The notes under the pieces are model-generated. The model did not search any database. It was not told the origin of the DNA and worked only from the letters and a program-made list of their open reading frames with translations. The position numbers and the translations under genes were made by a program. A stretch of DNA of 64,000 bases, from contig JAFGXD010000090.1 of the NCBI GenBank assembly GCA_016936815.1, forward strand, positions 1 through 64,000. The letters are read 5' to 3'. This document shows, piece after piece, positions 42,861 to 51,755 of this stretch (position 1 is its first letter; each line of letters starts with the position of its first letter). Source of the stretch: Bacteroidales bacterium (GTDB lineage Bacteria > Bacteroidota > Bacteroidia > Bacteroidales > GWF2-38-335).

Positions 42861-44933
42861 ATGAAAACCCTAAAAAATATAGCCGTTTTCATTCTTACTT
42901 TTTTGGCAATAAACTCCTTCAGCCAAAATGTGGAATTCGATAAAGACAACTTTAAAAACGATAAAGATGGCTTTAAAAAGGCAATGGGCAACCTTAAGCA
43001 GGGAGATGAGTATTACGAAATGCAATCCAGAGGTGCATATATTCTTGCTCTTGATTTTTATCTTGAAGCCAATAGATTCAATCCCAATAGCGCAAAACTA
43101 AACTACAAAATAGGTCGTTGCTACGAAGGCTCTATGCAAAAATCTAAATGTCTGGAATATTTTAAGAAAGCCCAAAGTCTTGGTACAGGCGAAATTGACA
43201 TTAAATATTATATAGCCCGAGGACATCATTTAAATTTGGAATTCGATGAAGCAATGGAGAATTATAAAGCTTACAAAAATGTGCTTTCCCCAAAAGAACT
43301 TCAGGAAAAAAGAAAAAACATTGATAAGAAAATTCAGGAATGTAAAAACGGAAAAATTCTAGTTCAAAATCCTGTTAGAGTATTTATTGATAATTTAGGA
43401 GGTACTGTAAATTCAATTTATCCTGATTACAGCCCTCTAATTTCAGCTGATGAATCTATGATGATTTTTACCTCAAGAAGAGCAGATACTTATGGAGGTG
43501 GAAGTGACCCCGGAGATCAACAGTATTTTGAAGATATTTATGTAACTTATAACATAGACGGAATTTGGCAAACACCAAAAAATATGGGAAAACCACTGAA
43601 TACAAGCAATAATGATGCAACAGTAGGTCTTTCTCCCGATGGCCAACAACTATTTATCTTTAATGGCAAAGAAGGTGGTGGAAATATTCTAATGTGCGAA
43701 CTAAAGGGCGAAGAATGGTCGAAACCAGATGACGGCACGCTAAAGAAATATATTAATACCGATTATCATGAGTCTTCGGCTTCATTCTCATTCGATGGAA
43801 AAACTATGTACTTTGTTTCCAACAGACCCGACATGAGTTTTGGAAATCATGATATTTACTATACAAAATGGGATGAGGAAAAAGAAAGATGGGGTGAACC
43901 GGTAAATATTGGAAGTACCATTAATACCGAATATGAAGAAGAAGGTGTGTTAATGCATCCCGATGGTAGAACAATTTATTTCAGCTCTCAGGGACATAAC
44001 TCAATGGGAGGTTACGATATTTTTAAATCGGAAATGGATGATAACGGAAACTGGGGAACTCCAATAAATTTAGGTTATCCAATAAACACCCCCGACGATG
44101 ATGTGTTTTTTGTTATTAACGCTTCAGGAAAAAGAGGATATTATTCATCTGCACAGGATGGGGGTAACGGTTCATACGATATTTATGTTATAACCTTCCT
44201 TGGACCTGAAAAACCACTGGTACAGTCAAACGAGGATAACCTAATTGCCAGTATTGCTAATCCTATTTCGGAAACTGTTATTGAAGAAAGCGTTGAAATT
44301 AAAACAACCCGTCTAACCATTCTTAAAGGAACAATTACCGACGGATTTACCGGTACTCCAATTGGCGCTTCAATAGAAATTGTGGATAACGAGAAAAATC
44401 AGGTTATTTCCGTTTCATCATCTAACTCATCTACAGGTAAATACTTGGTTTCTTTGCCTTCGGGTAAAAACTATGGTATTGCTGTTAAGGCAACTGATTA
44501 TTTGTTCCATTCGGAAAACTTTAATATTCCGGCTGCTACAAATTACCAAGAAATTGTTAAAGATATTCAGTTAAATAAGATGAAAATTGGCTCCAGTGTA
44601 ATTCTTAAAAACGTGTTCTTCGATTACGCTAAGGCTACATTACGACCTGAATCATATCCGGAACTTGATAGATTGTACAAGCTTATGGCCGATTTTCCAA
44701 AAGCCAAAATCAAGGTTACAGGTCATACCGACAGCCGCGGCTCCGTTACAACCAACACAAGATTATCAAACGACAGAGCCCAAGCGGTGGTGCAGTATTT
44801 AATTGACAAAGGAATAGATAAAGGTCGTCTGCAATTTGAAGGAATGGCAGCCCAGAAACCAATTGTGCCAAATGCAAAAACAGAAGACCAACATCAGCAG
44901 AACAGAAGGGTTGAGTTTGAGATAATAGAATAA
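42861..44933 (+). CDS. PorE-like envelope protein 1 (TPR, PD40 propeller, CRD, OmpA)
   Basis: A 690-residue protein: signal peptide (1-21, SFSQN); TPR region (about 45-160); a PD40 beta-propeller of about five blades (about 190-455; YSPLISADESMMIFTSRR, LSPDGQQLFIF, FSFDGKTMYFVSNRP, MHPDGRTIYFSSQGHN, ASGKRGYYSSAQDGG); a carboxypeptidase-regulatory-like fold (about 495-575); and an OmpA peptidoglycan-binding domain (about 580-690; NVFFDYAKATLRPES, TGHTDSRG, LSNDRAQAV). This is the domain order of PorE, an outer-membrane-associated, peptidoglycan-anchored part of the T9SS. Unlike PorE it has no lipobox. It is the first of three tandem paralogues. Confidence 0.88.
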   Translation: MKTLKNIAVFILTFLAINSFSQNVEFDKDNFKNDKDGFKKAMGNLKQGDEYYEMQSRGAYILALDFYLEANRFNPNSAKLNYKIGRCYEGSMQKSKCLEYFKKAQSLGTGEIDIKYYIARGHHLNLEFDEAMENYKAYKNVLSPKELQEKRKNIDKKIQECKNGKILVQNPVRVFIDNLGGTVNSIYPDYSPLISADESMMIFTSRRADTYGGGSDPGDQQYFEDIYVTYNIDGIWQTPKNMGKPLNTSNNDATVGLSPDGQQLFIFNGKEGGGNILMCELKGEEWSKPDDGTLKKYINTDYHESSASFSFDGKTMYFVSNRPDMSFGNHDIYYTKWDEEKERWGEPVNIGSTINTEYEEEGVLMHPDGRTIYFSSQGHNSMGGYDIFKSEMDDNGNWGTPINLGYPINTPDDDVFFVINASGKRGYYSSAQDGGNGSYDIYVITFLGPEKPLVQSNEDNLIASIANPISETVIEESVEIKTTRLTILKGTITDGFTGTPIGASIEIVDNEKNQVISVSSSNSSTGKYLVSLPSGKNYGIAVKATDYLFHSENFNIPAATNYQEIVKDIQLNKMKIGSSVILKNVFFDYAKATLRPESYPELDRLYKLMADFPKAKIKVTGHTDSRGSVTTNTRLSNDRAQAVVQYLIDKGIDKGRLQFEGMAAQKPIVPNAKTEDQHQQNRRVEFEIIE

Positions 44934-44974
44934 TGGGATTAGGGTAAATCCCTTTCCCTTCAACATAACCTAAT

Positions 44975-46939
44975 ATGAAAAATCTATTGTTGCTTGCCTG
45001 TTTATTTTTATTCTCATTAATAATTAATTGTCAGGAAAATACTCCTTTCTCTAAAGAGTATTTTAAAGACAACAAAGAAGGTCTTTTCGAAGCTTTAAAT
45101 AACATTTCCGACGGAGATGATTATTACGAAACAGGAGGAGGAGGGTATGCTCTTGCTCTCGAATTATTTCTAAAAGCCAACGAATTTAACCCACATAACG
45201 CCGAATTAAATTACAAAATAGGTATTTGTTACTTGAATTCTATTTACAAAACCAAGGCTCTTGATTACATTCAGAAAGCTCAAAAATTAGACCCTAAAGT
45301 ATCTTCCGATATTTTTTACAGATTAGGGCAAGTTTATCAATACAATTTGGATTTCTTTAAGGCAGTTAATTTTTATAATCTTTATTTAGACAATCTTGAA
45401 GCTCAGGAAAAAACTTCAAAACTAGAGCATATTGAAAAGAAAATTGCTGAATGTAGGGTTGGAATGGAATTAATTAAAAATATTGTGCCCGGAATAATTG
45501 TAAATATTAAAGCTCTTAACTCTCCCTTTGCAGATTTTTGCCCTGTAATTTCTGCCGATGAATCTACCTTAATATTTACTTCCAGAAGAGAAAAATCTAC
45601 AGGAAATGAAAAAGACCCAAACGACTTGCAGTATTTCGAAGACATCTATTTTTCGAAAAAGGAAAATAATACTTGGTCGGAACCCGAAAATATTGGCGAA
45701 CCCATAAATACTGTCGGGCATGATGCAACTGTTGGTCTATCTCCCAATGGTCAGACCCTGTATATTTACAAAGGAGATAAAAATGGAGGAGATATTTATT
45801 TTTGTGATTTGGTGGGCGAAACATGGAGCAGTCCAAAACCTCTTCCTCCAACCATAAATTCTCCTCATCGGGAAACTTCGGCATGTTTAAGTCCCGATGG
45901 AAACACTATTTACTTTGTTAGCGACAGAAATAAAGGCTTTGGACGAGATATTTTCTTTTCAGAAAAAAATACCGCAGAAGAATGGACAGAAGCCAAAAAT
46001 ATTGGTACTACAATAAATACAAAATTCGATGAGGAAGGGGTTTTTGCTCATCCTAACGGAAAAACGCTTTATTTCAGCTCCAAGGGTCATAATACAATGG
46101 GGGGATACGATATTTTTAAAACCCTTAAAGATGAAAATGGTAATTGGTCTGAACCAGAAAACATTGGTTATCCGATTAATACTGCCGACGACGATGTGTT
46201 TTTTGTAGTATCTGCCGACGGCAAAAGAGGATATCTTTCTTCGGTTCGACCCGATGGACGAGGAGAAAAAGATATTTATGTTTTCAATTTTTCTGAAGCC
46301 CAAAACGAAAATTTTCTTACTCTCTTAAGCGGAAAGGTTACAGATAACGAAACAAAAAATCCAATTTCGGCTGAAATAGAAATAACAGACCTATCAACAG
46401 GAGAAGTTATTTCAGTTTTCAATAATAACGAATCATCTGGAGAATATTTGTTAACCCTTCCTTCAGGAAAAAATTACAGCATAACAGTTAGCGCTGAAAA
46501 ATATTTGTTTTATTCCGAAAACTTCGACCTACCTGAAAATTCAAAATTTAATGAGGTAGAAATAAATATTGAACTAAATGCTCTAAAAGAAAACTCGAAA
46601 ATTATTCTTAAAAATGTCTTTTTCGATTACGCAAGAGCAATAATTAAACCTGAATCAAAATCGGAATTAAACCGACTAATAAAAATACTAAACGATAATC
46701 CAAAAATTAGAATAGAAGTTTCAGGTCATACCGACAATGTATCGTCGTTGGAAACAAATAACCGATTGTCTAATGATAGAGCAAAAGCTGTTGTTGATTA
46801 TCTTATTGAAAACGGCATTGATAAAACCCGTTTGGAATACAAAGGATATGCATATTTTCAGCCGGTTGCCGAAAACGATACTGAAGAAAACAGAGCAAAA
46901 AACCGCAGAGTGGAATTTAAAATAATAGGCATCGATTAA
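44975..46939 (+). CDS. PorE-like envelope protein 2
   Basis: A 654-residue paralogue of the preceding protein with the same order: signal sequence, TPR, PD40 propeller, CRD and OmpA domain (NVFFDYARAIIKPES, SGHTDNVSS, LSNDRAKAVV). The signal sequence ends LIINCQEN, with a Cys where a lipobox Cys would stand, although Asn before it is atypical; of the three copies this is the only lipoprotein candidate. Pairwise similarity to its neighbours is clear in every domain but well below identity, so the duplication is old. The next gene begins at the base directly after its stop codon. Confidence 0.87.
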   Translation: MKNLLLLACLFLFSLIINCQENTPFSKEYFKDNKEGLFEALNNISDGDDYYETGGGGYALALELFLKANEFNPHNAELNYKIGICYLNSIYKTKALDYIQKAQKLDPKVSSDIFYRLGQVYQYNLDFFKAVNFYNLYLDNLEAQEKTSKLEHIEKKIAECRVGMELIKNIVPGIIVNIKALNSPFADFCPVISADESTLIFTSRREKSTGNEKDPNDLQYFEDIYFSKKENNTWSEPENIGEPINTVGHDATVGLSPNGQTLYIYKGDKNGGDIYFCDLVGETWSSPKPLPPTINSPHRETSACLSPDGNTIYFVSDRNKGFGRDIFFSEKNTAEEWTEAKNIGTTINTKFDEEGVFAHPNGKTLYFSSKGHNTMGGYDIFKTLKDENGNWSEPENIGYPINTADDDVFFVVSADGKRGYLSSVRPDGRGEKDIYVFNFSEAQNENFLTLLSGKVTDNETKNPISAEIEITDLSTGEVISVFNNNESSGEYLLTLPSGKNYSITVSAEKYLFYSENFDLPENSKFNEVEINIELNALKENSKIILKNVFFDYARAIIKPESKSELNRLIKILNDNPKIRIEVSGHTDNVSSLETNNRLSNDRAKAVVDYLIENGIDKTRLEYKGYAYFQPVAENDTEENRAKNRRVEFKIIGID

Positions 46940-48922
46940 ATGAAAAATATTAAGAAATACTTTGTTTTTTTTACATTTTCATTAATGTTTTCGCTTGTTT
47001 ATTCACAAAATGTTGAGTTTTCAAAAGATAACTTCCAAAACAACAAAGATGGCCTTAAAGAAGCTCTAATAAATATTGAAGATGGGGACTATTATTGCGA
47101 AATGTCGGGTGCAGCATTTGCTTTGGCAATACCCCACTATCTAAAAGCCAATACTTTTAATCCAAATAATGCTCTTCTTAATTACAAAATCGGAAACTGC
47201 TACCTTCTTGCATCAATAAAAGAAAATGCTTTGGAATATTTTGAAACGGCATATTCACTCAATTCAAAAGTAATGCCCGATATTTTACTTAAAATTGCCG
47301 CAGCTCACCACTATAAATTACAGTTCGATAAGGCAATAGAATTTTATGGCAAATATCTGGAATCTCTCTCCCCCTCAGACTTTTCAAGTAATGAAACAAA
47401 AATTAAAAAACATATTTCCGAATGTGAAACCGGCAAATCTTTAGTTGCAAATCCGGTAAATGTGGAAATTAAAAACCTTGGGGAAAAAATAAATACTGAA
47501 TATCCCGAACATAGTCCACTCGTTACAGCAGACGAATCTATGTTAATCTTTACTTCGAGAAGAAATACAACACTTGGCGGTGGAAAAGACCCAAACGACA
47601 TGCAGTATTACGAAGATATTTATATTTCTCATAACATAAACAGCGATTGGGGAAATCCTATTAACCCTGAGAATCCTGTAAATTCTAGCGACCATGATGC
47701 AACTGTTGGACTTTCACCTGATGGTCAGAGGCTGTTTATTTACAAGGGCAAAAAGAACAGAGGCGACATTTATTGGGTGAAACTTAGAGGCGATGAATGG
47801 CAAAACCCAAAGAAACTTCCCGAAAATGTAAATACCGTTTTTCACGAAAGCTCGGCATGCTTCTCACCCGACGATAAAAGAATTTATTTTGTAAGCGACA
47901 GATTAGAAAACAACTACGGAGGAAGAGATATTTATTACATTGAAAAGCAAGAAAATGATTCATGGTCGAATGCAATAAACATTGGCAAAACAATAAATAC
48001 CGACCTAGACGAAGATTGCGTTTTTATGCATCCCGATGGAAAAACCTTGTATTTTAGCTCAACCGGTCATAATGGAATGGGCGGTTACGACATCTTTAAA
48101 AGCAAACTTCAGGACGATGGCTCCTGGTCGGCTCCTCAAAATATTGGTTTCCCTATAAATTCACCCGACGACGACGTGTTTTTTGTTATGTCTGCTTCGG
48201 GAAAACATGGATATTTTAGCGCATACAAAAAAGATGGCATGGGCGATAAAGATATTTATCGTGTTGATTTTCTACCAAATAAGAAAGAAGAATTATCGCT
48301 TGTAACTATTGTTAAAGGAATTGTTAGCGACCAAGTTTCAGGAAAACCAATAGAAGCAAAAATTGAAATAATTGATAATGAAAAAAATGAAATAATTGCC
48401 ACCTTCTACTCCAACTCCTCTTCCGGAAAATACTTGGTATCGTTACCTTCCGGAAAAAATTATGGAATAATTGTAGCAGCAGAAAAATACCTTTTCCACT
48501 CCGAAAATTTTAATCTACCCAAAGAACAGGGTTTCGAGGAAATTATCAAAAACATTAATCTAAAAAGCCTTTCCGAAGGTTCATCGGTTGTTTTGAATAA
48601 TATCTTTTTCGATTATGCAAGCGCAAGACTTAGCACCGAATCGTTTCCCGAACTCGATAGAATTGTAAAACTAATGAACCAAAACCCTTCCATGCAAATA
48701 GAAATTGGAGGTCATACGGATAATCAAAGCTCTTTGGCAACAAACCAAAAATTATCTGAAGACAGAGCCAAATCGGTAGTAGATTATTTAATTTTGGAAG
48801 GTGTTGACAAACAAAGACTTTCTTACAAAGGATATGCTTTTCATAAACCTATTGCCGACAACAATACTGAAGAAGGAAAAGCAAAAAACAGAAGAGTTGA
48901 GTTTAAAATTATTTCAAAGTAA
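46940..48922 (+). CDS. PorE-like envelope protein 3
   Basis: A 660-residue third paralogue with a signal peptide (1-22, VYSQN), TPR region, PD40 propeller (LSPDGQRLFIYKG, FSPDDKRIYFVSDR, MHPDGKTLYFSSTGHN), CRD (GIVSDQVSGKPIEAKIEI) and OmpA domain (NIFFDYASARLSTES, GGHTDNQSS, LSEDRAKSVV). There is no spacer to copy 2 and only 11 bases to the HMG-CoA lyase gene, so it is surely co-transcribed with at least copy 2. Peptidoglycan anchoring is inferred from the conserved Asp and Arg of the OmpA domain. No PorP/SprF-type barrel partner gene is next to the cluster. Confidence 0.87.
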   Translation: MKNIKKYFVFFTFSLMFSLVYSQNVEFSKDNFQNNKDGLKEALINIEDGDYYCEMSGAAFALAIPHYLKANTFNPNNALLNYKIGNCYLLASIKENALEYFETAYSLNSKVMPDILLKIAAAHHYKLQFDKAIEFYGKYLESLSPSDFSSNETKIKKHISECETGKSLVANPVNVEIKNLGEKINTEYPEHSPLVTADESMLIFTSRRNTTLGGGKDPNDMQYYEDIYISHNINSDWGNPINPENPVNSSDHDATVGLSPDGQRLFIYKGKKNRGDIYWVKLRGDEWQNPKKLPENVNTVFHESSACFSPDDKRIYFVSDRLENNYGGRDIYYIEKQENDSWSNAINIGKTINTDLDEDCVFMHPDGKTLYFSSTGHNGMGGYDIFKSKLQDDGSWSAPQNIGFPINSPDDDVFFVMSASGKHGYFSAYKKDGMGDKDIYRVDFLPNKKEELSLVTIVKGIVSDQVSGKPIEAKIEIIDNEKNEIIATFYSNSSSGKYLVSLPSGKNYGIIVAAEKYLFHSENFNLPKEQGFEEIIKNINLKSLSEGSSVVLNNIFFDYASARLSTESFPELDRIVKLMNQNPSMQIEIGGHTDNQSSLATNQKLSEDRAKSVVDYLILEGVDKQRLSYKGYAFHKPIADNNTEEGKAKNRRVEFKIISK

Positions 48923-48933
48923 TTGTTGTTATT

Positions 48934-49806
48934 ATGAATAATGAACAACAAAACATTTCCGCAAAAATTATTGAAAGTCCCCGCGATGGTTGGCAGGCAG
49001 TAAAAACGTTCATTCCAACAAAAACAAAAGCAGAATACATAAATAAACTTCTAGAAATTGGCTTTCATACCATAGAAATTGGCAGTTTTGTTTCTCCAAA
49101 AGCCATACCCCAACTTGCAGACACAGAGGCGCTTATTTCAATGCTTGATTTTTCAAAAAGTAAATCAGAAATAATGGTTCTAACAGGCAATAAAAAGGGA
49201 ATTGATAAAGCTGCTTTGTTTGAAGAAATTAATAGTATTTCCTTTCCATTTTCAATATCGCCTGAATTTTTAAAAAGGAATTTGAATATTAGCAGTTTAG
49301 AAGCCGAAGAATTAGTAAAATATTTAATTGAAGTTTGCAATAAAAACAAGAAAACTCCTGCCGTTTACATTGCAATGGCTTTCGGGAATCCTTACGGTGA
49401 TTCATGGAGTTTAGACTTATTATCTGAAATTGTCGGCAAACTTGTTAGTTTCGGACTTTCATCCCTTTCGTTAACAGATATTTTAGGAACAGCAGATTCT
49501 AAAAGAATTTCTGAAGTTTACGGGAGATTAAGCAATGATTTTCCACAAATAGAATTCGGACTGCATTTGCACACCAAAAAATCCGATTTCGAAGAAAAAA
49601 TTAAAGCAGCATGGGAAAAAGGATGTAAAAAATTCGACTCAGTTCTTGGAGGCGCAGGCGGTTGTCCTATGACAGGCAAAGAATTAACAGGAAATTTAAA
49701 CAGCAAAGACCTTATTGAGTTTTTGAAAAAACAAAACTCTTTGCCTAACAACTTCCTTATTGAATCCTTAAATTCCATAACAAATCCCGCTCTTGCTGTT
49801 AAGTAA
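48934..49806 (+). CDS. Hydroxymethylglutaryl-CoA lyase
   Basis: A 290-residue HMGL-type TIM-barrel lyase that splits HMG-CoA into acetyl-CoA and acetoacetate, used in leucine or ketone-body catabolism. Diagnostic residues: SPRDGWQ (catalytic Arg and Asp), FVSPKAIPQLADTE, metal-binding HLHT and the catalytic Cys in GGAGGCPMTG. Compared with typical HMGLs the opening reads SPRDGWQ rather than GPRDGLQ, so a related acyl-CoA lyase is possible. It follows the PorE-like genes by 11 bases, but no functional link to them is apparent. Confidence 0.88.
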   Translation: MNNEQQNISAKIIESPRDGWQAVKTFIPTKTKAEYINKLLEIGFHTIEIGSFVSPKAIPQLADTEALISMLDFSKSKSEIMVLTGNKKGIDKAALFEEINSISFPFSISPEFLKRNLNISSLEAEELVKYLIEVCNKNKKTPAVYIAMAFGNPYGDSWSLDLLSEIVGKLVSFGLSSLSLTDILGTADSKRISEVYGRLSNDFPQIEFGLHLHTKKSDFEEKIKAAWEKGCKKFDSVLGGAGGCPMTGKELTGNLNSKDLIEFLKKQNSLPNNFLIESLNSITNPALAVK

Positions 49807-49856
49807 AAGAACTACTTTGCTTGCATTTCAATAGAAAAATCAATGATTTATTAGAT

Positions 49857-51116
49857 TTATACCCTTCTTTTAATAAAATGAGAACTTACCAAAGAAATCA
49901 TACAATAGGCAAGAAAGAAATAAAAACCAATTTCTAAAGTAGATTGCTCGGTGTTTAAGGTTGTTTTAAGATGTTTAATTCTTTCAACTCCTTCCATTTG
50001 CTCCGAAATTATTCCCTGATAGCCAAGGGTTGCCAAAAATATTGCAACAACAAAAACATCGGCCATTGACCATTTTCCAATTTTTTGAACTATTGCATTA
50101 AGAATTTTGTTCTTGCCTGCTTTTTCTGAAAATATTATTAATAATGAAGCAATTAACTTGGTAAGTGGCGTTACTATGCTAAATGCAAATATTAGCACTG
50201 CAACCAAAACGTTGTTGTGTATAAGAATTGTTACAATATCGAAAATAGACTTGCTTCTATAATAAATATATTGATTCTGAAAAGAAATTGTCTCCCCTAA
50301 AAAGTTAAATTCCAAAGCCTCAACACTGGCATTTATTTCCATCATTGGAAGTAAAACGCCGAGAATAAGACAAATTAAACCAATAAAAAGACTGTCGATT
50401 AGAATTATTTTTCCAAGCTTTTTTTTCCTTAAAAAAAGCAAGACTGTTATTAAGTAATAAATAAAGCAAACTCCAATAAAAACCAATACATATAATTCTA
50501 CCTGTTTGTTTTCGTCCGAAAAATCGTGCAAAACCGGTGGGGCTTTTTCTTCACAATCTAATGTATAAGACTTTGATTCTTTTGATGTTTCCAAATTTGA
50601 ATGAATAGCATTCTGAACCTGATCGGAAATTAAGTCCTTAATTAGCTCATCGTTGTTTTTTATTCTTTCAATAACATAGCCTTCAATAATATCCAAAACA
50701 ATATCTAAGCCTTTTTGAGAAATAAAAGACGAACCATTAGAAAATAAACTGGAAACCACCGAAAACGATTTCTCCAAAAAATTTCCATCATTTCCCGAAT
50801 AAGCATTGGCCAACGAATCGCCTAAATTCATTGTTCTAATATGTTGTGTTGAAGCCCGGTAAACAGAATCAACATAGTTTACCAATTTTTCGGATTCCAA
50901 AGAAACATCGAGGTTTTCTAACCTTTTGTCAATTATGCTTATTACCTTACATTTCCATTCGTTAGGACTAAACAAACCCATACTAACATCGTGGAAAACA
51001 GCATTTGCTTCCTTTTTTTTCTGAATAGATTTTGAATTACTGAGTATCTGCCAGGCCGAAAAAACCAATACAGCAAAAAACAAAATTCTTAGGAATATTT
51101 GCAAAAATCGATTCAT
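49857..51116 (-). CDS. PqiA-like membrane protein with large periplasmic insert
   Basis: A 419-residue inner-membrane protein. A first transmembrane helix (about 7-25) is followed by a periplasmic region of about 180 residues, then four helices. The C-terminal half carries the paraquat-inducible-protein-A signature: a LTKLIASLLIIFSEKAG segment and KIGKWSMADVFVVAIFLA. PqiA proteins work with MCE-type lipid carriers in envelope lipid transport, but no mce/pqiB gene is nearby, and here only one PqiA unit is present. The gene is transcribed alone, convergent with the HMG-CoA lyase gene and divergent from the response regulator gene. Confidence 0.8.
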   Translation of the reverse strand: MNRFLQIFLRILFFAVLVFSAWQILSNSKSIQKKKEANAVFHDVSMGLFSPNEWKCKVISIIDKRLENLDVSLESEKLVNYVDSVYRASTQHIRTMNLGDSLANAYSGNDGNFLEKSFSVVSSLFSNGSSFISQKGLDIVLDIIEGYVIERIKNNDELIKDLISDQVQNAIHSNLETSKESKSYTLDCEEKAPPVLHDFSDENKQVELYVLVFIGVCFIYYLITVLLFLRKKKLGKIILIDSLFIGLICLILGVLLPMMEINASVEALEFNFLGETISFQNQYIYYRSKSIFDIVTILIHNNVLVAVLIFAFSIVTPLTKLIASLLIIFSEKAGKNKILNAIVQKIGKWSMADVFVVAIFLATLGYQGIISEQMEGVERIKHLKTTLNTEQSTLEIGFYFFLAYCMISLVSSHFIKRRV

Positions 51117-51203
51117 GGGATAAAAATAACATAAAAAACGATATAGATCGCAACTAAAAAGACATTTTCCTTAATATTCTCATTTTATATCGCCCTGATT
51201 TTC

Positions 51204-51234
51204 TTGGTACAGGCTGAACTGCATAATACCTTTG
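51204..51234 (+). promoter_or_regulatory. Promoter of the response regulator/kinase pair
   Basis: TTG at 51204-51206 and TACCTTTG at 51227-51234, spaced by 20 bases, exactly match the Bacteroidota promoter pattern. The start codon lies 30 bp downstream. Confidence 0.75.
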
Positions 51235-51263
51235 TAGCAGTATTAATTTAAAAAACAAAAATC

Positions 51264-51755
51264 ATGGCAAAAGGTAAAATTCTAATTGTAGACGACGATC
51301 ACGACCTAATTGAAGGAACTCAGGCAATTCTCGAATCCCAAGGATATGAAGTGTCTTCAGCACTTAACAAAAACGAAGGTCTTAATCAAATTCGTATTAA
51401 CCGTCCCGATCTTATTATTCTGGATGTAAATATGACAACCGAACAGGAAGGTTTCGAAATGAATCTTGAACTTAGAGAAAATCCCGATTATAATTCTATT
51501 CCGGTGTTAATGCAAACAGGTATTGAGGTAATGACTTCAAACAGAACAGTTGCAACAATGATTAGAGAAATGAGAAAAGACGAGAATTTTAAAGACAATA
51601 AAGTTCTTTTATGCAAAAACGAAGTAGAAGGAGCCGCAGGTGTTGATTATCTTAGCGAAGACGGTGGTTCAATTTTTCTTCCCGTTGAAGGTTTCCTTTC
51701 AAAACCGGTTGATCCAAATCATCTAATTTCTGAAGTTGAAAGACTTATAAAATAA
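51264..51755 (+). CDS. Single-domain response regulator with an inserted loop
   Basis: A 163-residue stand-alone receiver. The phosphorylation site is Asp54 (IILDVNM) with the acidic pair Asp11/Asp12, the switch Thr85 (MQTGIE) and Lys147 (FLSKPV). In ordinary receivers the Thr and Lys lie about 22 residues apart. Here the gap is 62, so roughly 40 residues (about 90-140; TVATMIREMRKDENF ... LSEDGGSIF) are inserted between strands beta4 and beta5. There is no output domain, so it signals by protein contact. The kinase gene overlaps its stop codon by one base (TAATG), making a cognate pair very likely. Confidence 0.9.
   Translation: MAKGKILIVDDDHDLIEGTQAILESQGYEVSSALNKNEGLNQIRINRPDLIILDVNMTTEQEGFEMNLELRENPDYNSIPVLMQTGIEVMTSNRTVATMIREMRKDENFKDNKVLLCKNEVEGAAGVDYLSEDGGSIFLPVEGFLSKPVDPNHLISEVERLIK

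Noticed and set aside
42861-48922. Assembly artefact duplicating one PorE-like gene
   Set aside because: The three copies differ throughout, in length, signal peptide and residues, so they are real paralogues.
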